A stretch of DNA of 64,000 nucleotides from Melioribacter sp051488685 (lineage in GTDB: Bacteria > Bacteroidota > Ignavibacteria > Ignavibacteriales > Melioribacteraceae). The stretch is from NCBI RefSeq assembly GCF_051488685.1, contig NZ_JBPSEH010000003.1, positions 124,001-188,000 on the forward strand. Reading direction: 5' to 3'. A program made the translations under genes and the position numbers. The stretch's first letter is position 1. Every line of letters begins with the position of its first letter. Below are positions 1-9,784 of the stretch, piece after piece. The notes beneath the pieces were generated by a model. The model had not been told where the DNA came from and made no database searches. It was given only the letters and a program-made list of their open reading frames with translations.

Positions 1-1975
1 CTAGTTCTTGTTGCAAACCAATTTCATACATAACTGTTTGTTGAGCATCAAGATCAGCATTTCCAATTGTGTTGCCAATATTTTCCGGGAAATTACCAGT
101 CAATGGTATTCTAAAATTAGGATTACGATAAAGATACTCAAAAGGTGGTATCTGAAAAAAATGCCCATACGAAATGTGAATTGCTCCTCTATCTGTAATA
201 GGATAAGAGATACCTATTCTTGGACTTATCTGATATTTCGATTTTGCTTTCTCCAACAAGGAATCAGGATATGGTGGGTGAAGTTGATCGAGTAATGAGA
301 TTTTATTCGCATCTTTCAGATAATATCCATCTGGTTCAAAATAATCGAATCTAATTCCTACATTGACAACAAGGTAATCCAATTCAATTTTGTCTTGAAT
401 GTAAGAAGCAAATTGAAAAGGATTGTTTTTGTAAGTGTTATAATTGAAAGAGCCTGGTTCAGGAAGTCTTGGTTTATAACCGTTCGATGCATCAATAATA
501 ATTTGAAAATCTTTATAGTCTATTTCATGATATTTAAATTCAGCACCAGTTTTTAATTGATGAATATTATTTACCTGCCATGTAAAATCAATTTTACCAG
601 AATAGGTAGTAGTTGTATGATAAAAATGCCAATTTTGTGTTCCCCCTGTTAAAAAAGCATTGCCACTTACATCTTGCATTCTTTCTGGTTTTACATACCT
701 TGAGTCTAAAGGGTCTTCATAAACATATTGCTTGAATTTTGTATTAAAAGCTGAAGCTAATAAATCGATAAAAGCAGAGTTGCTTAGAATATAAGTATAA
801 CTCAAACTTGTCAAAAAGCTTTCCTGAAATTTTTTATAATCTCCATCTGGATTTAATTTGAACAAATGATCGTAGTCTTTATACTCATTATTTTGATAGA
901 GCATATTTAATATTAGCCCTTTCCCTCCTCCATCTATATTAAACGACAACTTCCCTTGAAGAGTGTAACGTTTATTAAAATTCATGGGCACATATTTATT
1001 ATCGCCCGTAGCACCTATATACCATTGGGAAGGATCATTAGCAGAAAAGTTAGAAGAATCTGAGGGATTAAACATTCTTTTTCCATAAAGGTATCCATCA
1101 TTATAAATGTATCTTCCGGAAATAAAAAATTTAATAAAGTTATTTAACCCCGGTATAGGTCCACTTAGATTACCCTGGAAATTATATCCATCTGAAAGAG
1201 ATAAGTGAGAAATATTATCATATAAACTTTTTCTTGTAGTAAAATAATCACCTGAATAGACCGAAATATCACCCTCAATTTTATCGCTGGCTATTTTAGT
1301 TATTTGGTTTACGACACCAGATAATGCCTCGCCATACTCAGCGTTAAAAGTTCCTGTTAACACCTGAAGTTCTTGAATACTATTGACTTCTGCTGCCAAA
1401 GCAGAGGCTCCTGAATATGCATCGTTAACTGCAACGCCGTCAATAAGATATTTAACTTCATTAGCTCTTCCACCTCTGAAATGACCATTCACAACTCCCG
1501 CTTGTAAATTTATTACTGCGTGAATATCTTCTAAAGGGAGCATGGCTATTTGTTCTCCACTAACTTTTGCCTCGGTGGAGGTGAGGTCTTTTTGTACAAT
1601 TGGTTTTTGTGCCGTAACAACAATATCGTTAATTGTTACAGCTTCTTCCTGCATTGTAATATCAATTCTTGTAGTCTGATCAACAGAGACTCTGATATTT
1701 TTTATAGTTACTGTTGTATATCCTACTAATGATGCTTTTATTTCATAAATACCTGGCGGAATATTGATTATAAAATAATTGCCTTCTACGTCCGAAGCAG
1801 CACCCATCGTTGTACCTAAAATAACTACATTTACGCCAATTAAAGGCTCGCCCGTCTTGGCATCTGTAATTTTTCCAGCTATTTTACCAGTAGTTCCTGC
1901 ATGGGTAGAGTTAGACCCAAATATTAATGCTGCTAAAATGATTAGAATAAAAAATTTTCGATTACGAGTGAACAT
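1..1975 (-). CDS. TonB-dependent receptor, N-terminal part (gene runs off the window)
   Basis: Reading the complement from the ATG at 1975, the frame stays open to the window edge, giving about 658 residues without a stop. The protein starts with a signal peptide ending near a THAG segment. A CarboxypepD_reg-like beta-sandwich follows (residues about 30-115; ITDAKTGEPLIGVNVVI), and then a TonB plug domain with VVTAQKPIVQKD and the gating-type FRGGRANEVKYLIDGVAVND. The rest is aromatic-rich barrel strands. It is an outer-membrane receptor of the oligosaccharide/siderophore uptake type. The substrate cannot be read, and no SusD partner is visible because the downstream side is cut off. It lies 111 bp downstream of the three-repeat secreted protein on the same strand, with a hairpin between them, so it is probably a separate transcript. 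The C-terminal barrel is missing only because of the window boundary. Confidence 0.85.
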   Translation of the reverse strand, partial: MFTRNRKFFILIILAALIFGSNSTHAGTTGKIAGKITDAKTGEPLIGVNVVILGTTMGAASDVEGNYFIINIPPGIYEIKASLVGYTTVTIKNIRVSVDQTTRIDITMQEEAVTINDIVVTAQKPIVQKDLTSTEAKVSGEQIAMLPLEDIHAVINLQAGVVNGHFRGGRANEVKYLIDGVAVNDAYSGASALAAEVNSIQELQVLTGTFNAEYGEALSGVVNQITKIASDKIEGDISVYSGDYFTTRKSLYDNISHLSLSDGYNFQGNLSGPIPGLNNFIKFFISGRYIYNDGYLYGKRMFNPSDSSNFSANDPSQWYIGATGDNKYVPMNFNKRYTLQGKLSFNIDGGGKGLILNMLYQNNEYKDYDHLFKLNPDGDYKKFQESFLTSLSYTYILSNSAFIDLLASAFNTKFKQYVYEDPLDSRYVKPERMQDVSGNAFLTGGTQNWHFYHTTTTYSGKIDFTWQVNNIHQLKTGAEFKYHEIDYKDFQIIIDASNGYKPRLPEPGSFNYNTYKNNPFQFASYIQDKIELDYLVVNVGIRFDYFEPDGYYLKDANKISLLDQLHPPYPDSLLEKAKSKYQISPRIGISYPITDRGAIHISYGHFFQIPPFEYLYRNPNFRIPLTGNFPENIGNTIGNADLDAQQTVMYEIGLQQEL

Positions 1976-2042
1976 TAATTCACCTGCTTTTTTTTCTTAA
2001 ATAAATCTGTCCACGCTCATCTAACATAAGCAGTTCAAAGAT

Positions 2043-2070
2043 ATGCGTACCCGATCAAACGGGTACGCAT
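2043..2070 (-). terminator. hairpin between secreted repeat protein and TonB receptor
   Basis: A perfect 11-bp inverted repeat (ATGCGTACCCG at 2043-2053 and its complement at 2060-2070) has a 6-nt loop. It sits just after the stop of the repeat-protein gene. There is no long T-run on the minus strand, so terminator strength is uncertain. TATCTTTG immediately follows it on the minus strand and resembles a Bacteroidota -7 element for the downstream receptor. Confidence 0.5.
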
Positions 2071-2086
2071 AAATAATTATCATATT

Positions 2087-5000
2087 CTATTTCAGCAAAA
2101 GCATCTTTTTAGACAAAGTAAATCCTTCTGTTTCGAGACGATAGATATAAGTTCCTGCGGAAACCTTAACACCATAATTATTTGTACCGTCCCAAGTTAC
2201 TCTATGAACGCCAGCGGACTGCGCAGAATTAACTAGTGTTTTAATTTCTCTACCAAGAATATCATAAATCTTCAGTGTAACAATTCCTTCTTTCGGGAGG
2301 GTATAGCTAATGATGGTAGTTGGATTAAAAGGATTAGGATAATTCTGGAACAAATTGAATTGATTTGGTATTGCCTCCTCGGTTTCCACACCAACCAGAT
2401 CGAGTTTTCTTACTTCTAAGAGATCACAATAAACTGTGCCTTTGAATCTGCTAAGAGGATGAAGTCTTACTGACAATGATTTTGCCCCTTCCTGTACAGG
2501 GACATCAACATAAAACTGCATCCAATCAAATTCACTAGCAACAGGAAACTTGAGAGGAATATCTCTCGACCAGAATTCGCCCCAACCTTCGTTATTTCCA
2601 GATGTATTATGGAATATTGGAGTTATAGCGAAACTCGCTTGATCGCCTATTTCAGCCATTTCCTGAGGATTTAAACCAGATGCTTTTAACCAAACTGAAA
2701 TTCTTATCATATCACCCGCATTAACATCTTTTAATGCAGTTATATCATAAATATGTTGAGTTAGTTTTCCGCTCGGTTCATTATTTTCTCCGATCGGATA
2801 TCTTACTGTGCCTACAAATCCATCGTGTGTACCTGGCAAATTCTCGAACTTCAAACTGTATCTTCCATGATATGATTCCTCATCTGTTATTTTCGTATTC
2901 TCATATCCATCACTCAATCTTCCATCGTTACCTCCTACCGGGGGCAACCAGTAAAACCATCCCGTCGGTACTCCTAGTTGCGTGTTCCAGTCCTGGCCTG
3001 CCCACGCTCCGTTCCTTCCATAAAACATAAAATCATCTGCCCATACTGTCCCCGTTGCATTCTTCCCTCCTACAAACTTTATTACCGTTGTATAACTATC
3101 CTCCGGCAATATTACACTACCTACTTCATTTGTATCGGCTATCCATCCCTCACTGCTTGGCTTACTCTGGTCTATCGGTAATTTTACCTCCCCTATTAAA
3201 TTACCACTCTCTCCATAAAACGTATAGCTTATCCACCAACGCTCGTCGTCATTGGCTGGATTTACATTTACTCCCTCTGTCCTTACGTAGGCTCCCAAAA
3301 ATATGTCTACATCTTTATTATGCACAGGCGACCATAAATCACACATGTTTTCACTCTCCCAGTAGGCTTCTTCACCCGTTCCTGTCTTCTCTATCTTCAA
3401 GCTTCTGCCCATCGACCTGTAGTAATCTGTTGCCCATTCCAATTTTGCTCCGCTCGGCTCTCCCCCTTTCTTCCAGTACGACGGTAAATTACCTTCAAAA
3501 CTGCCTATCTCACTTATCTGCGGTACATCCAACTTCTCTACAGTCAGGTAATCACAATATACTGTCCCTCTAAACTGCCCCAATGGATGTAATCTTATCG
3601 ATAACGATTTTGCCCCTTCTTGAACTGGTATATCTACATAAAACGGCATCCAATCAAATTCACTCTTTGACGGAAATTCTATTGGAATATCCCTTGACCA
3701 AAATTCACCCCAGCCTTCATTATTCCCCGTCGTATTATGAAATATCGGAGTTATGGCAAATTTTGCTTGATCTCCTGTCTGGCTTACATGCTCAGGCTCT
3801 AAATCCTTACCTTTTATCCATACTTTGATTCTTAGAACATCACCAGCTTTTACATCGGCTCCGATCGGATATCTTACTGTGCCTACAAATCCATCGTGTG
3901 TACCTGGCAAATTCTCGAACTTCAAACTGTATCTTCCATGATATGATTCCTCATCTGTTATTTTCGTATTCTCATATCCATCACTCAATCTTCCATCGTT
4001 ACCTCCTATCGGCGGCAACCAGTAAAACCATCCCGTCGGTACTCCTAGTTGCGTGTTCCAATCCTGGCCTGCCCACGCTCCGTTCCTTCCATAAAACATA
4101 AAATCATCTGCCCATACTGTCCCCGTTGCATTCTTCCCTCCTACAAACTTTATTACCGTTGTATAACTATCCTCCGGCAATATTACACTACCTACTTCAT
4201 TTGTATCGGCTATCCATCCCTCACTGCTTGGCTTACTCTGGTCTATCGGTAATTTTACCTCCCCTATTAAATTACCACTCTCTCCATAAAACGTATAGCT
4301 TATCCACCAACGCTCGTCGTCATTGGCTGGATTTACATTTACTCCCTCTGTCCTTACGTAGGCTCCCAAAAATATGTCTACATCTTTATTATGCACAGGC
4401 GACCATAAATCACACATGTTTTCACTCTCCCAGTAGGCTTCTTCACCCGTTCCTGTCTTCTCTATCTTCAAGCTTCTGCCCATCGACCTGTAGTAATCTG
4501 TTGCCCATTCCAATTTTGCTCCGCTCGGCTCTCCCCCTTTCTTCCAGTACGACGGTAAATTACCTTCAAAACTGCCTATCTCACTTATCTGCGGTACATC
4601 CAACTTCTCTACAGTCAGGTAATCACAATATACTGTCCCTCTAAACTGCCCCAATGGATGTAATCTTATCGATAACGATTTTGCCCCTTCTTGAACTGGT
4701 ATATCTACATAAAACGGCATCCAATCAAATTCACTCTTTGACGGAAATTCTATTGGAATATCCCTTGACCAAAATTCACCCCAGCCTTCATTATTCCCCG
4801 TCGTATTATGAAATATCGGAGTTATGGCAAATTTTGCTTGATCTCCTGTCTGGCTTACATGCTCAGGCTCTAAATCCTTACCTTTTATCCATACTTTGAT
4901 TCTTAGAACATCACCAGCTTTTACATCGGCTCCGATCGGATATCTTACTGTGCCTACAAATCCATCGTGTGTACCTGGCAAATTCTCGAACTTCAAACTG

Positions 5001-5746
5001 TATCTTCCATGATATGATTCCTCATCTGTTATTTTCGTATTCTCATATCCATCACTCAATCTTCCATCGTTACCTCCTATCGGCGGCAACCAGTAAAACC
5101 ATCCCGTCGGTACTCCTAGTTGCGTGTTCCAATCCTGGCCTGCCCACGCTCCGTTCCTTCCATAAAACATAAAATCATCTGCCCATACTGTCCCCGTTGC
5201 ATTCTTCCCTCCTACAAACTTTATTACCGTTGTATAACTATCCTCCGGCAATATTACACTACCTACTTCATTTGTATCGGCTATCCATCCCTCACTGCTT
5301 GGCTTACTCTGGTCTATCGGTAATTTTACCTCCCCTATTAAATTACCACTCTCTCCATAAAACGTATAGCTTATCCACCAACGCTCGTCGTCATTGGCTG
5401 GATTTACATTTACTCCCTCTGTCCTTACATAGGCTCCCAAAAATATGTCTACATCTTTATTATGCACAGGTGACCATAAATCACACATGTTTTCACTCTC
5501 CCAGTAGGCTTCTTCACCCGTTCCTGTCTTTTCTATCTTCAAGCTTCTGCCCATCGACCTGTAGTAATCTGTTGCCCATTCCAATTTTGCTCCGCTCGGC
5601 TCTCCCCCTTTCTTCCAATACGACGGCAAATTATCTTCAAAGCTGCCTATTAAATTAATTCCTGATTGAGGAATAATGTTACTAAGCGGAAAAAGTAAAG
5701 CAACGGTAAAAACCAAGCCCCGAATATACTTCTTTATAAAATTCAT
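2087..5746 (-). CDS. secreted multi-repeat protein with T9SS C-terminal sorting domain
   Basis: The product has 1219 residues. A signal peptide (about 1-27) is followed by three copies of a 357-residue unit starting at residues 34, 391 and 748. Units 1 and 2 are almost identical. Unit 3 matches through its first two thirds, then diverges and carries an insertion of roughly 20 residues (around EPSGKLTQHIYDITALKD). Each unit appears to hold two beta-rich, jelly-roll-like modules full of Trp/Tyr/Gly, reminiscent of carbohydrate-binding modules; no catalytic motif is evident. The last ~90 residues are a Por-type sorting domain (NYPNPFNPTT, IYDILGREI, AGTYIYRL), so export by type IX secretion to the surface or medium is expected. 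The start codon overlaps the stop of the upstream dehydrogenase (ATGA), which places it in an operon with that gene and the LacI regulator. A polysaccharide-binding role is inference. Confidence 0.85.
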   Translation of the reverse strand: MNFIKKYIRGLVFTVALLFPLSNIIPQSGINLIGSFEDNLPSYWKKGGEPSGAKLEWATDYYRSMGRSLKIEKTGTGEEAYWESENMCDLWSPVHNKDVDIFLGAYVRTEGVNVNPANDDERWWISYTFYGESGNLIGEVKLPIDQSKPSSEGWIADTNEVGSVILPEDSYTTVIKFVGGKNATGTVWADDFMFYGRNGAWAGQDWNTQLGVPTGWFYWLPPIGGNDGRLSDGYENTKITDEESYHGRYSLKFENLPGTHDGFVGTVRYPIGADVKAGDVLRIKVWIKGKDLEPEHVSQTGDQAKFAITPIFHNTTGNNEGWGEFWSRDIPIEFPSKSEFDWMPFYVDIPVQEGAKSLSIRLHPLGQFRGTVYCDYLTVEKLDVPQISEIGSFEGNLPSYWKKGGEPSGAKLEWATDYYRSMGRSLKIEKTGTGEEAYWESENMCDLWSPVHNKDVDIFLGAYVRTEGVNVNPANDDERWWISYTFYGESGNLIGEVKLPIDQSKPSSEGWIADTNEVGSVILPEDSYTTVIKFVGGKNATGTVWADDFMFYGRNGAWAGQDWNTQLGVPTGWFYWLPPIGGNDGRLSDGYENTKITDEESYHGRYSLKFENLPGTHDGFVGTVRYPIGADVKAGDVLRIKVWIKGKDLEPEHVSQTGDQAKFAITPIFHNTTGNNEGWGEFWSRDIPIEFPSKSEFDWMPFYVDIPVQEGAKSLSIRLHPLGQFRGTVYCDYLTVEKLDVPQISEIGSFEGNLPSYWKKGGEPSGAKLEWATDYYRSMGRSLKIEKTGTGEEAYWESENMCDLWSPVHNKDVDIFLGAYVRTEGVNVNPANDDERWWISYTFYGESGNLIGEVKLPIDQSKPSSEGWIADTNEVGSVILPEDSYTTVIKFVGGKNATGTVWADDFMFYGRNGAWAGQDWNTQLGVPTGWFYWLPPVGGNDGRLSDGYENTKITDEESYHGRYSLKFENLPGTHDGFVGTVRYPIGENNEPSGKLTQHIYDITALKDVNAGDMIRISVWLKASGLNPQEMAEIGDQASFAITPIFHNTSGNNEGWGEFWSRDIPLKFPVASEFDWMQFYVDVPVQEGAKSLSVRLHPLSRFKGTVYCDLLEVRKLDLVGVETEEAIPNQFNLFQNYPNPFNPTTIISYTLPKEGIVTLKIYDILGREIKTLVNSAQSAGVHRVTWDGTNNYGVKVSAGTYIYRLETEGFTLSKKMLLLK
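2802..5647 (-). repeat. tandem 1071-bp coding repeat, two full copies plus a partial third
   Basis: The period is 1071 bp (357 codons), with unit starts at about 5647, 4576 and 3505. Segments such as the block at 5197-5320 recur at 4126 and 3055 with only scattered base changes. The near-identity ends inside unit 3 at about 2802, where the coding sequence diverges but remains homologous. Conservation at the nucleotide as well as the protein level points to recent duplication or ongoing homogenisation. An unusual C-rich plus strand is confined to the repeated part. Confidence 0.9.
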
Positions 5747-6777
5747 TGGGCCTCCTTTAATTTGTTATTAAATTGATATTTAATGATGGATTTATTAGTA
5801 GATTGCTCCAAGTTGAAAAAGTCTGCAAGTTGATCAATAAATATTTTTTTTGTAGTAAGAGGTTTTACATTTATTTTACGAGAGACGAGCAACTCAACTG
5901 CATCAAAAAAGGTATATGGATTTAGAAGTGAAGAAATTAAAGTAATCTCATTTTTCACAAGAAAATAAATATCATAATTTGACGAAGCATTTGAAGGAGG
6001 TATACCAAACAATAGAATGCGTCCATCTTTTCTAAGAGTTTTAATAAGGTCTTTCAGAATTTCGGTATTACCAGAAGCTTCGATAGCGATATCAGCGCCA
6101 CCGTTCAAAATATCTTTAATATTACTAACGAGAGCAGGATCAGATGGATAAAAAACAAAGTCGGCTCCAAGACTTAAAGCTATTTCCTGTTTTTTTTCTT
6201 CCGGTTCAATTACTATTATACGTGCTGCACCGTTTAATTTAGCTAGCTGTAGCATCAAAAGTCCTGTTGTACCAGCCCCCGCAATTACCACACTTTCTCC
6301 CACTTTAAGGTTAATACGGCGTACCCCATGAATACAACATGAAAGAGGTTCAGCAAATGAAGCTTCGTCGAGAGAAAAATCAGTTGGGAGTTTATAGATC
6401 TGGCTTAATGGCAGGCTTACATACTCAGCAAAACCACCATTTATATTAATGCCAATAGCTTTAAGATTTTCGCAGTGATTAATTTTTCCTTTCTTACAGT
6501 AATAACATTCTCCGCAAAAAATATTTGGGTCAATTACAACTTTATCACCGACTTTAATCCCTTGATTTTTATTATTAACATCGACTACAACACCACTAAC
6601 TTCATGGCCTAATACAGTATTTCTTTTGGCATAGGCGACACCTTTAAAAATATTAATATCAGTACCACAAATACCGCAAGTATCAACCTTAACAATAACT
6701 TCGTTATTTGATGGCTTCGGAATATCAATTTCTTTTAATTCTACTTTACCTTGTTCAATGTAGTAAAGTGCTTTCAC
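5743..6777 (-). CDS. zinc-dependent medium-chain alcohol/polyol dehydrogenase
   Basis: This 344-residue protein belongs to the MDR superfamily (threonine/sorbitol dehydrogenase branch). The catalytic zinc ligands lie in CGICGTDI (about residues 35-42) and GHEVSG. The structural zinc lobe is the four-cysteine cluster CGECYYCKKGKINHC (about 87-101). The Rossmann nucleotide site is GAGTTG with an acidic residue after the second strand (IVIEPEEKK), which favours NAD(H) over NADP(H). It probably oxidises a sugar alcohol or secondary hydroxyl in the cytoplasm; the exact substrate cannot be read. It overlaps the upstream LacI gene and the downstream secreted protein by 4 bp each, so the three are probably translationally coupled. 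Family is certain, substrate unknown. Confidence 0.9.
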   Translation of the reverse strand: MKALYYIEQGKVELKEIDIPKPSNNEVIVKVDTCGICGTDINIFKGVAYAKRNTVLGHEVSGVVVDVNNKNQGIKVGDKVVIDPNIFCGECYYCKKGKINHCENLKAIGININGGFAEYVSLPLSQIYKLPTDFSLDEASFAEPLSCCIHGVRRINLKVGESVVIAGAGTTGLLMLQLAKLNGAARIIVIEPEEKKQEIALSLGADFVFYPSDPALVSNIKDILNGGADIAIEASGNTEILKDLIKTLRKDGRILLFGIPPSNASSNYDIYFLVKNEITLISSLLNPYTFFDAVELLVSRKINVKPLTTKKIFIDQLADFFNLEQSTNKSIIKYQFNNKLKEAQ

Positions 6778-7799
6778 TTTTTAAGTTCCTTTGTAGATTC
6801 TCTCTTGATTAGTTCAACAGGTACCAATATTTTTTTGGTCTGATTAGTGGGAGGAGAAGACAAAATACTAACGATTAAATTCATAGCTTCAATTCCTAAA
6901 TCGTCTTTCGGAACACGCATGGTAGTAAGAGGAGGATTTAAAAGTAAATCAGCTTCTACATCGTCGAAACCAATTAATGAAATATCGTCAGGAATTTTAA
7001 TATTATTTTCTGAACAATATTGCATAAATCCTATTGCCATTGCATCGTTGCAGGCAAATACAGCTGTACAATCTGAGCAATTAGATAATAATTTTTTAGC
7101 AGCCGAATAACCATTTTGACGGGCGGGATAATTTTCGTCGGTAATAATTAAACGAGAGTCAACTTCAATTCCATAATATTCAAGAGCTTGTTTATATCCA
7201 ACTAAACGATCAGATATACTTGGATGTTTAATATCACCGCCAACAAATGCTATCCTTCTGTGTCCCAGGTCAATAAGATGTTTCGTTGCGTTATAACCAC
7301 CTCGTTGATTATCAATAAGCACTACATTATGTTCTCCGTCTTTCGGATAATAGTCGATAAACACAATGGGTATATCGTACGTCAACAATTCATCGACGAA
7401 TAAATCAGGAACCCTGCCTGCTATAATTACACCGTCAACGCTTTTTTCCAATATAAAACGAGGCATAACTGGGTTTGAATCATAATTTCTATCTATAGTT
7501 GAAAGCAAGACATAGTAATCCGTATTGCGGGCGACAAATTCAGTACCTAAAAATATTTTGGTATAAAACGGTTCGGTTTTTAGAAAATGGTCATCAGTAA
7601 GTATAAAACCTATATTTCCTGTTTTTTTTGTTACCAATCCTTTTGCTGATCGGGAAGGATGATAATTTAATTCTTTAATAGCTTTAAGGACTTTATTTCG
7701 GGTTGTATTAGAAATCCTTTTGTTATTATGAATAACCAAAGATACGGTAGCAATTGAAACATTTGCCTTTTTAGCTACATCCTTGATAGTAACAGACAT
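6774..7799 (-). CDS. LacI/GalR-family transcriptional regulator
   Basis: The product has 341 residues. The N-terminal HTH (VTIKDVAKKANVSIATVSLV) and hinge helix (YHPSRSAKGLV) are followed by a periplasmic-binding-like effector domain with family landmarks such as GYNATKHLIDLGHRRIAFVGG and ISLIGFDDVE. It should sense a sugar or sugar derivative and control its own operon, since it is the first gene of the three-gene unit and overlaps the dehydrogenase by 4 bp. Two GTTAAAC-type near-palindromes lie within 160 bp upstream of its start and fit LacI-family operators. The effector is not readable. Its pairing with a dehydrogenase and a secreted multi-module protein suggests control of use of a specific carbohydrate. 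Confidence 0.92.
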   Translation of the reverse strand: MSVTIKDVAKKANVSIATVSLVIHNNKRISNTTRNKVLKAIKELNYHPSRSAKGLVTKKTGNIGFILTDDHFLKTEPFYTKIFLGTEFVARNTDYYVLLSTIDRNYDSNPVMPRFILEKSVDGVIIAGRVPDLFVDELLTYDIPIVFIDYYPKDGEHNVVLIDNQRGGYNATKHLIDLGHRRIAFVGGDIKHPSISDRLVGYKQALEYYGIEVDSRLIITDENYPARQNGYSAAKKLLSNCSDCTAVFACNDAMAIGFMQYCSENNIKIPDDISLIGFDDVEADLLLNPPLTTMRVPKDDLGIEAMNLIVSILSSPPTNQTKKILVPVELIKRESTKELKK

Positions 7800-7815
7800 A
7801 TGAATTTTTCTTTTG

Positions 7816-7829
7816 GTTAAACGTTTTAC
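7816..7829. promoter_or_regulatory. candidate LacI-type operator 1
   Basis: GTTAAACGTTTTAC is a near-palindrome centred on CG, the usual arrangement for LacI/GalR-family half-sites. It lies 17 bp upstream of the regulator start. A related sequence occurs at 7944-7958. Assignment is by form and position only. Confidence 0.5.
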
Positions 7830-7943
7830 TAAACAAAAATATTTTTATTCCATCTTATTGTCAAGTAAGATTTTGCATAAAAATAAGTTACCGATTACTT
7901 AACGATTTGACGACTGTATTTGGGAAATTTTATTTTAATAATA

Positions 7944-7958
7944 GTTAAACGATTTAAC
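7944..7958. promoter_or_regulatory. candidate LacI-type operator 2
   Basis: GTTAAACGATTTAAC has perfect 6-bp arms around a 3-bp centre and resembles operator 1. A weaker relative (CTTAACGATTTGAC) lies at 7898-7911. Repeated related sites upstream of a LacI-family gene support autoregulation. Confidence 0.5.
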
Positions 7959-7959
7959 A

Positions 7960-9784
7960 AATATGACTTTTACAGAAGTTTTTAATTAACATAAATAATC
8001 AAGAGAAAGGTGACTGAACCTATCCAAATCTTCAAACAGAACAGGAATTTTTAACTTTTCTGTTTATTTGAGATTACCTTCCTTTCTAAATTAAATGAGT
8101 TAATCTTTGTTCTTGTCGGTATAATCAACAGAGGATTTGTACTTTTGTATAGTGATTTGCTTCGTTAATTTTCGGAATAACTTGTCGGTAATATTTAATA
8201 TCTTAAATTAAATTCTCGTAAAATCGTTTCATCAAAAGAATCTCTGTTTTATTAGCTAATTACTCAAAAGAATTTTTCGCCATCTTACCTTTTAATCTTC
8301 TCGTATTATTTTTCCTTTGATTTAACCTACCATCTCTCTTAACGACGTCTTCTGAGAATAATATACAATTTGGTACTAAACATTCTGGCACAACACTAAC
8401 TTCTATAGGCGTCGGCTTTTCGTTGAGAGTTAATTGAGTAACTTATTTGTCCTTTATGTAGAAAAGCTTTACCAATTATATTGTTATATGCTTTTCTATA
8501 TTCAATTGAATCTGTAATCGAAGCATCTATCTACTCATTCTTCTTTTTAGATAATTTAAATGAAGCGATACATGTAGTCGGCAAATTCCTTGTTAGACAC
8601 AATGTAATTTTTTTGAGAGAGGGAATACCTATTTAGCAGCTTTGCAGATTCGTCCTATTAAAAACGTCGTTGCGCTATCTTTAAGATTATTGAATGTAAT
8701 ACCAAGCAGAAATATTTCACTCGAACATAAATTTTTTTGTCGATTTCGTATAATTTACTGAGAGTGCCATTGTCGACTTTTGTAACCTCCAGTACCAGCA
8801 GAAATATCACGCACCCCCCAACCGAAATAAAAGAATAATATTGATTACTCACTCGATTTACCTACTCCTTCCTGAACACTGCAGAAAAAATAATTTTAAT
8901 ACTTACGTAACTATATGTATTACTACGAATTGCTGCACGTGCATCATAAATTCGAAAGTCTGCGACATTCCAACTTTTCAGTAATTACTCTTATTAACTT
9001 AAGTGATTATAATAACATCGAATGAGACATGTTTATTATTATTCCATAGCTGCTCTTCTATTATTTCGCATCTATTCGGATAATTTGTTTTTCAACATCT
9101 TGTTGTATTGCTCTTTCAATGTGGAATAATCTGGAAAAACATATCAAAATATTTAATGATTTCGCCTCCCTCTTCGAAGTGTATCGATTTCAGATTTACA
9201 AAATTAATTAACCATACTTAAACATGTAGTTGCCGTCTTTACTCTAGAATAAGTATTGATGGTTTTCTATTGGTATTAAAGGTTTGTTTTTCTATTCGAT
9301 GTAGTGTTTTCTTAATTTTCCATTTTTTATCTTCTACTAGTGACTTTACTGAAGCGATACCATCTATTGCTACATTTAATGGGTTATCAATTGAATAGCC
9401 GAAGTCAACTACTGGTATGTAAAATTATAACTGTTAATTATATTTTCTTACGATTATCTCTTACTAACTGTCGCATATGTATAATAATTTATGATTTATT
9501 AGTTTTTGTGCATTAACTAACATAATAAAAGTTAAATCATATAATACCCTCAATTGAGTTTCTTCGGTCGGTTCGCTAAAGCTAAACATAAATTCTCTAC
9601 GGCAATAAATATTGTTACCTTACAGCTTTAACGTAAAAATTATTGGGTTATTTATTAGAAGACAAGTCGAGATGAATAATGTTAAAAGGAAAATCCTGGG
9701 ATGAAATAAACATCACACTTTTCGCAGTACGCTAAAAACTTTCAAAGAAAGAAGGCTAAAGTTGTATAATTTAAGATTTTCTAG
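7960..9784. other. 1.8-kb region without a credible gene
   Basis: No open frame longer than about 65 codons is found and none has a convincing start or known motif. The composition is strongly AT-rich with stops in all frames. Protein-like stopless fragments occur on the minus strand (see the possible relic at 8390-9415), so this may be a decayed gene or a remnant of an inserted element. I see no tRNA, CRISPR or inverted-repeat-bounded element inside it. Confidence 0.6.
8390..9415 (-). pseudogene. possible decayed coding region
   Basis: Successive minus-strand fragments look protein-like but are broken by stops and frameshifts. 9239-9415 reads 58 codons including VVDFGYSIDNPLNVAIDG and ends at TAA. 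About 9121-9215 contains FEEGGEIIKYFDMFFQ and appears to continue after a frame change with IERAIQQDVEKQIIRID. A fragment near 8400-8530 contains KAYNNIIGKAFLHKGQ. I recognise no family. In sequence this AT-rich, stopless runs of this length can occur by chance, so the call is tentative. Confidence 0.25.

Noticed and set aside
2000..2086. Riboswitch upstream of the truncated TonB receptor
   Set aside because: The 111-bp gap holds only a simple hairpin; no cobalamin-type or other conserved core was seen.
3055..5658. Repeated plus-strand frames of 172 and 153 codons opposite the secreted protein
   Set aside because: They recur exactly with the 1071-bp period and are explained by low stop density opposite the coding strand.
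8658..8852. 64-codon minus-strand frame with a hydrophobic start
   Set aside because: No ribosome site, no family motif, and set in a stop-rich AT region; kept only as part of the possible relic.
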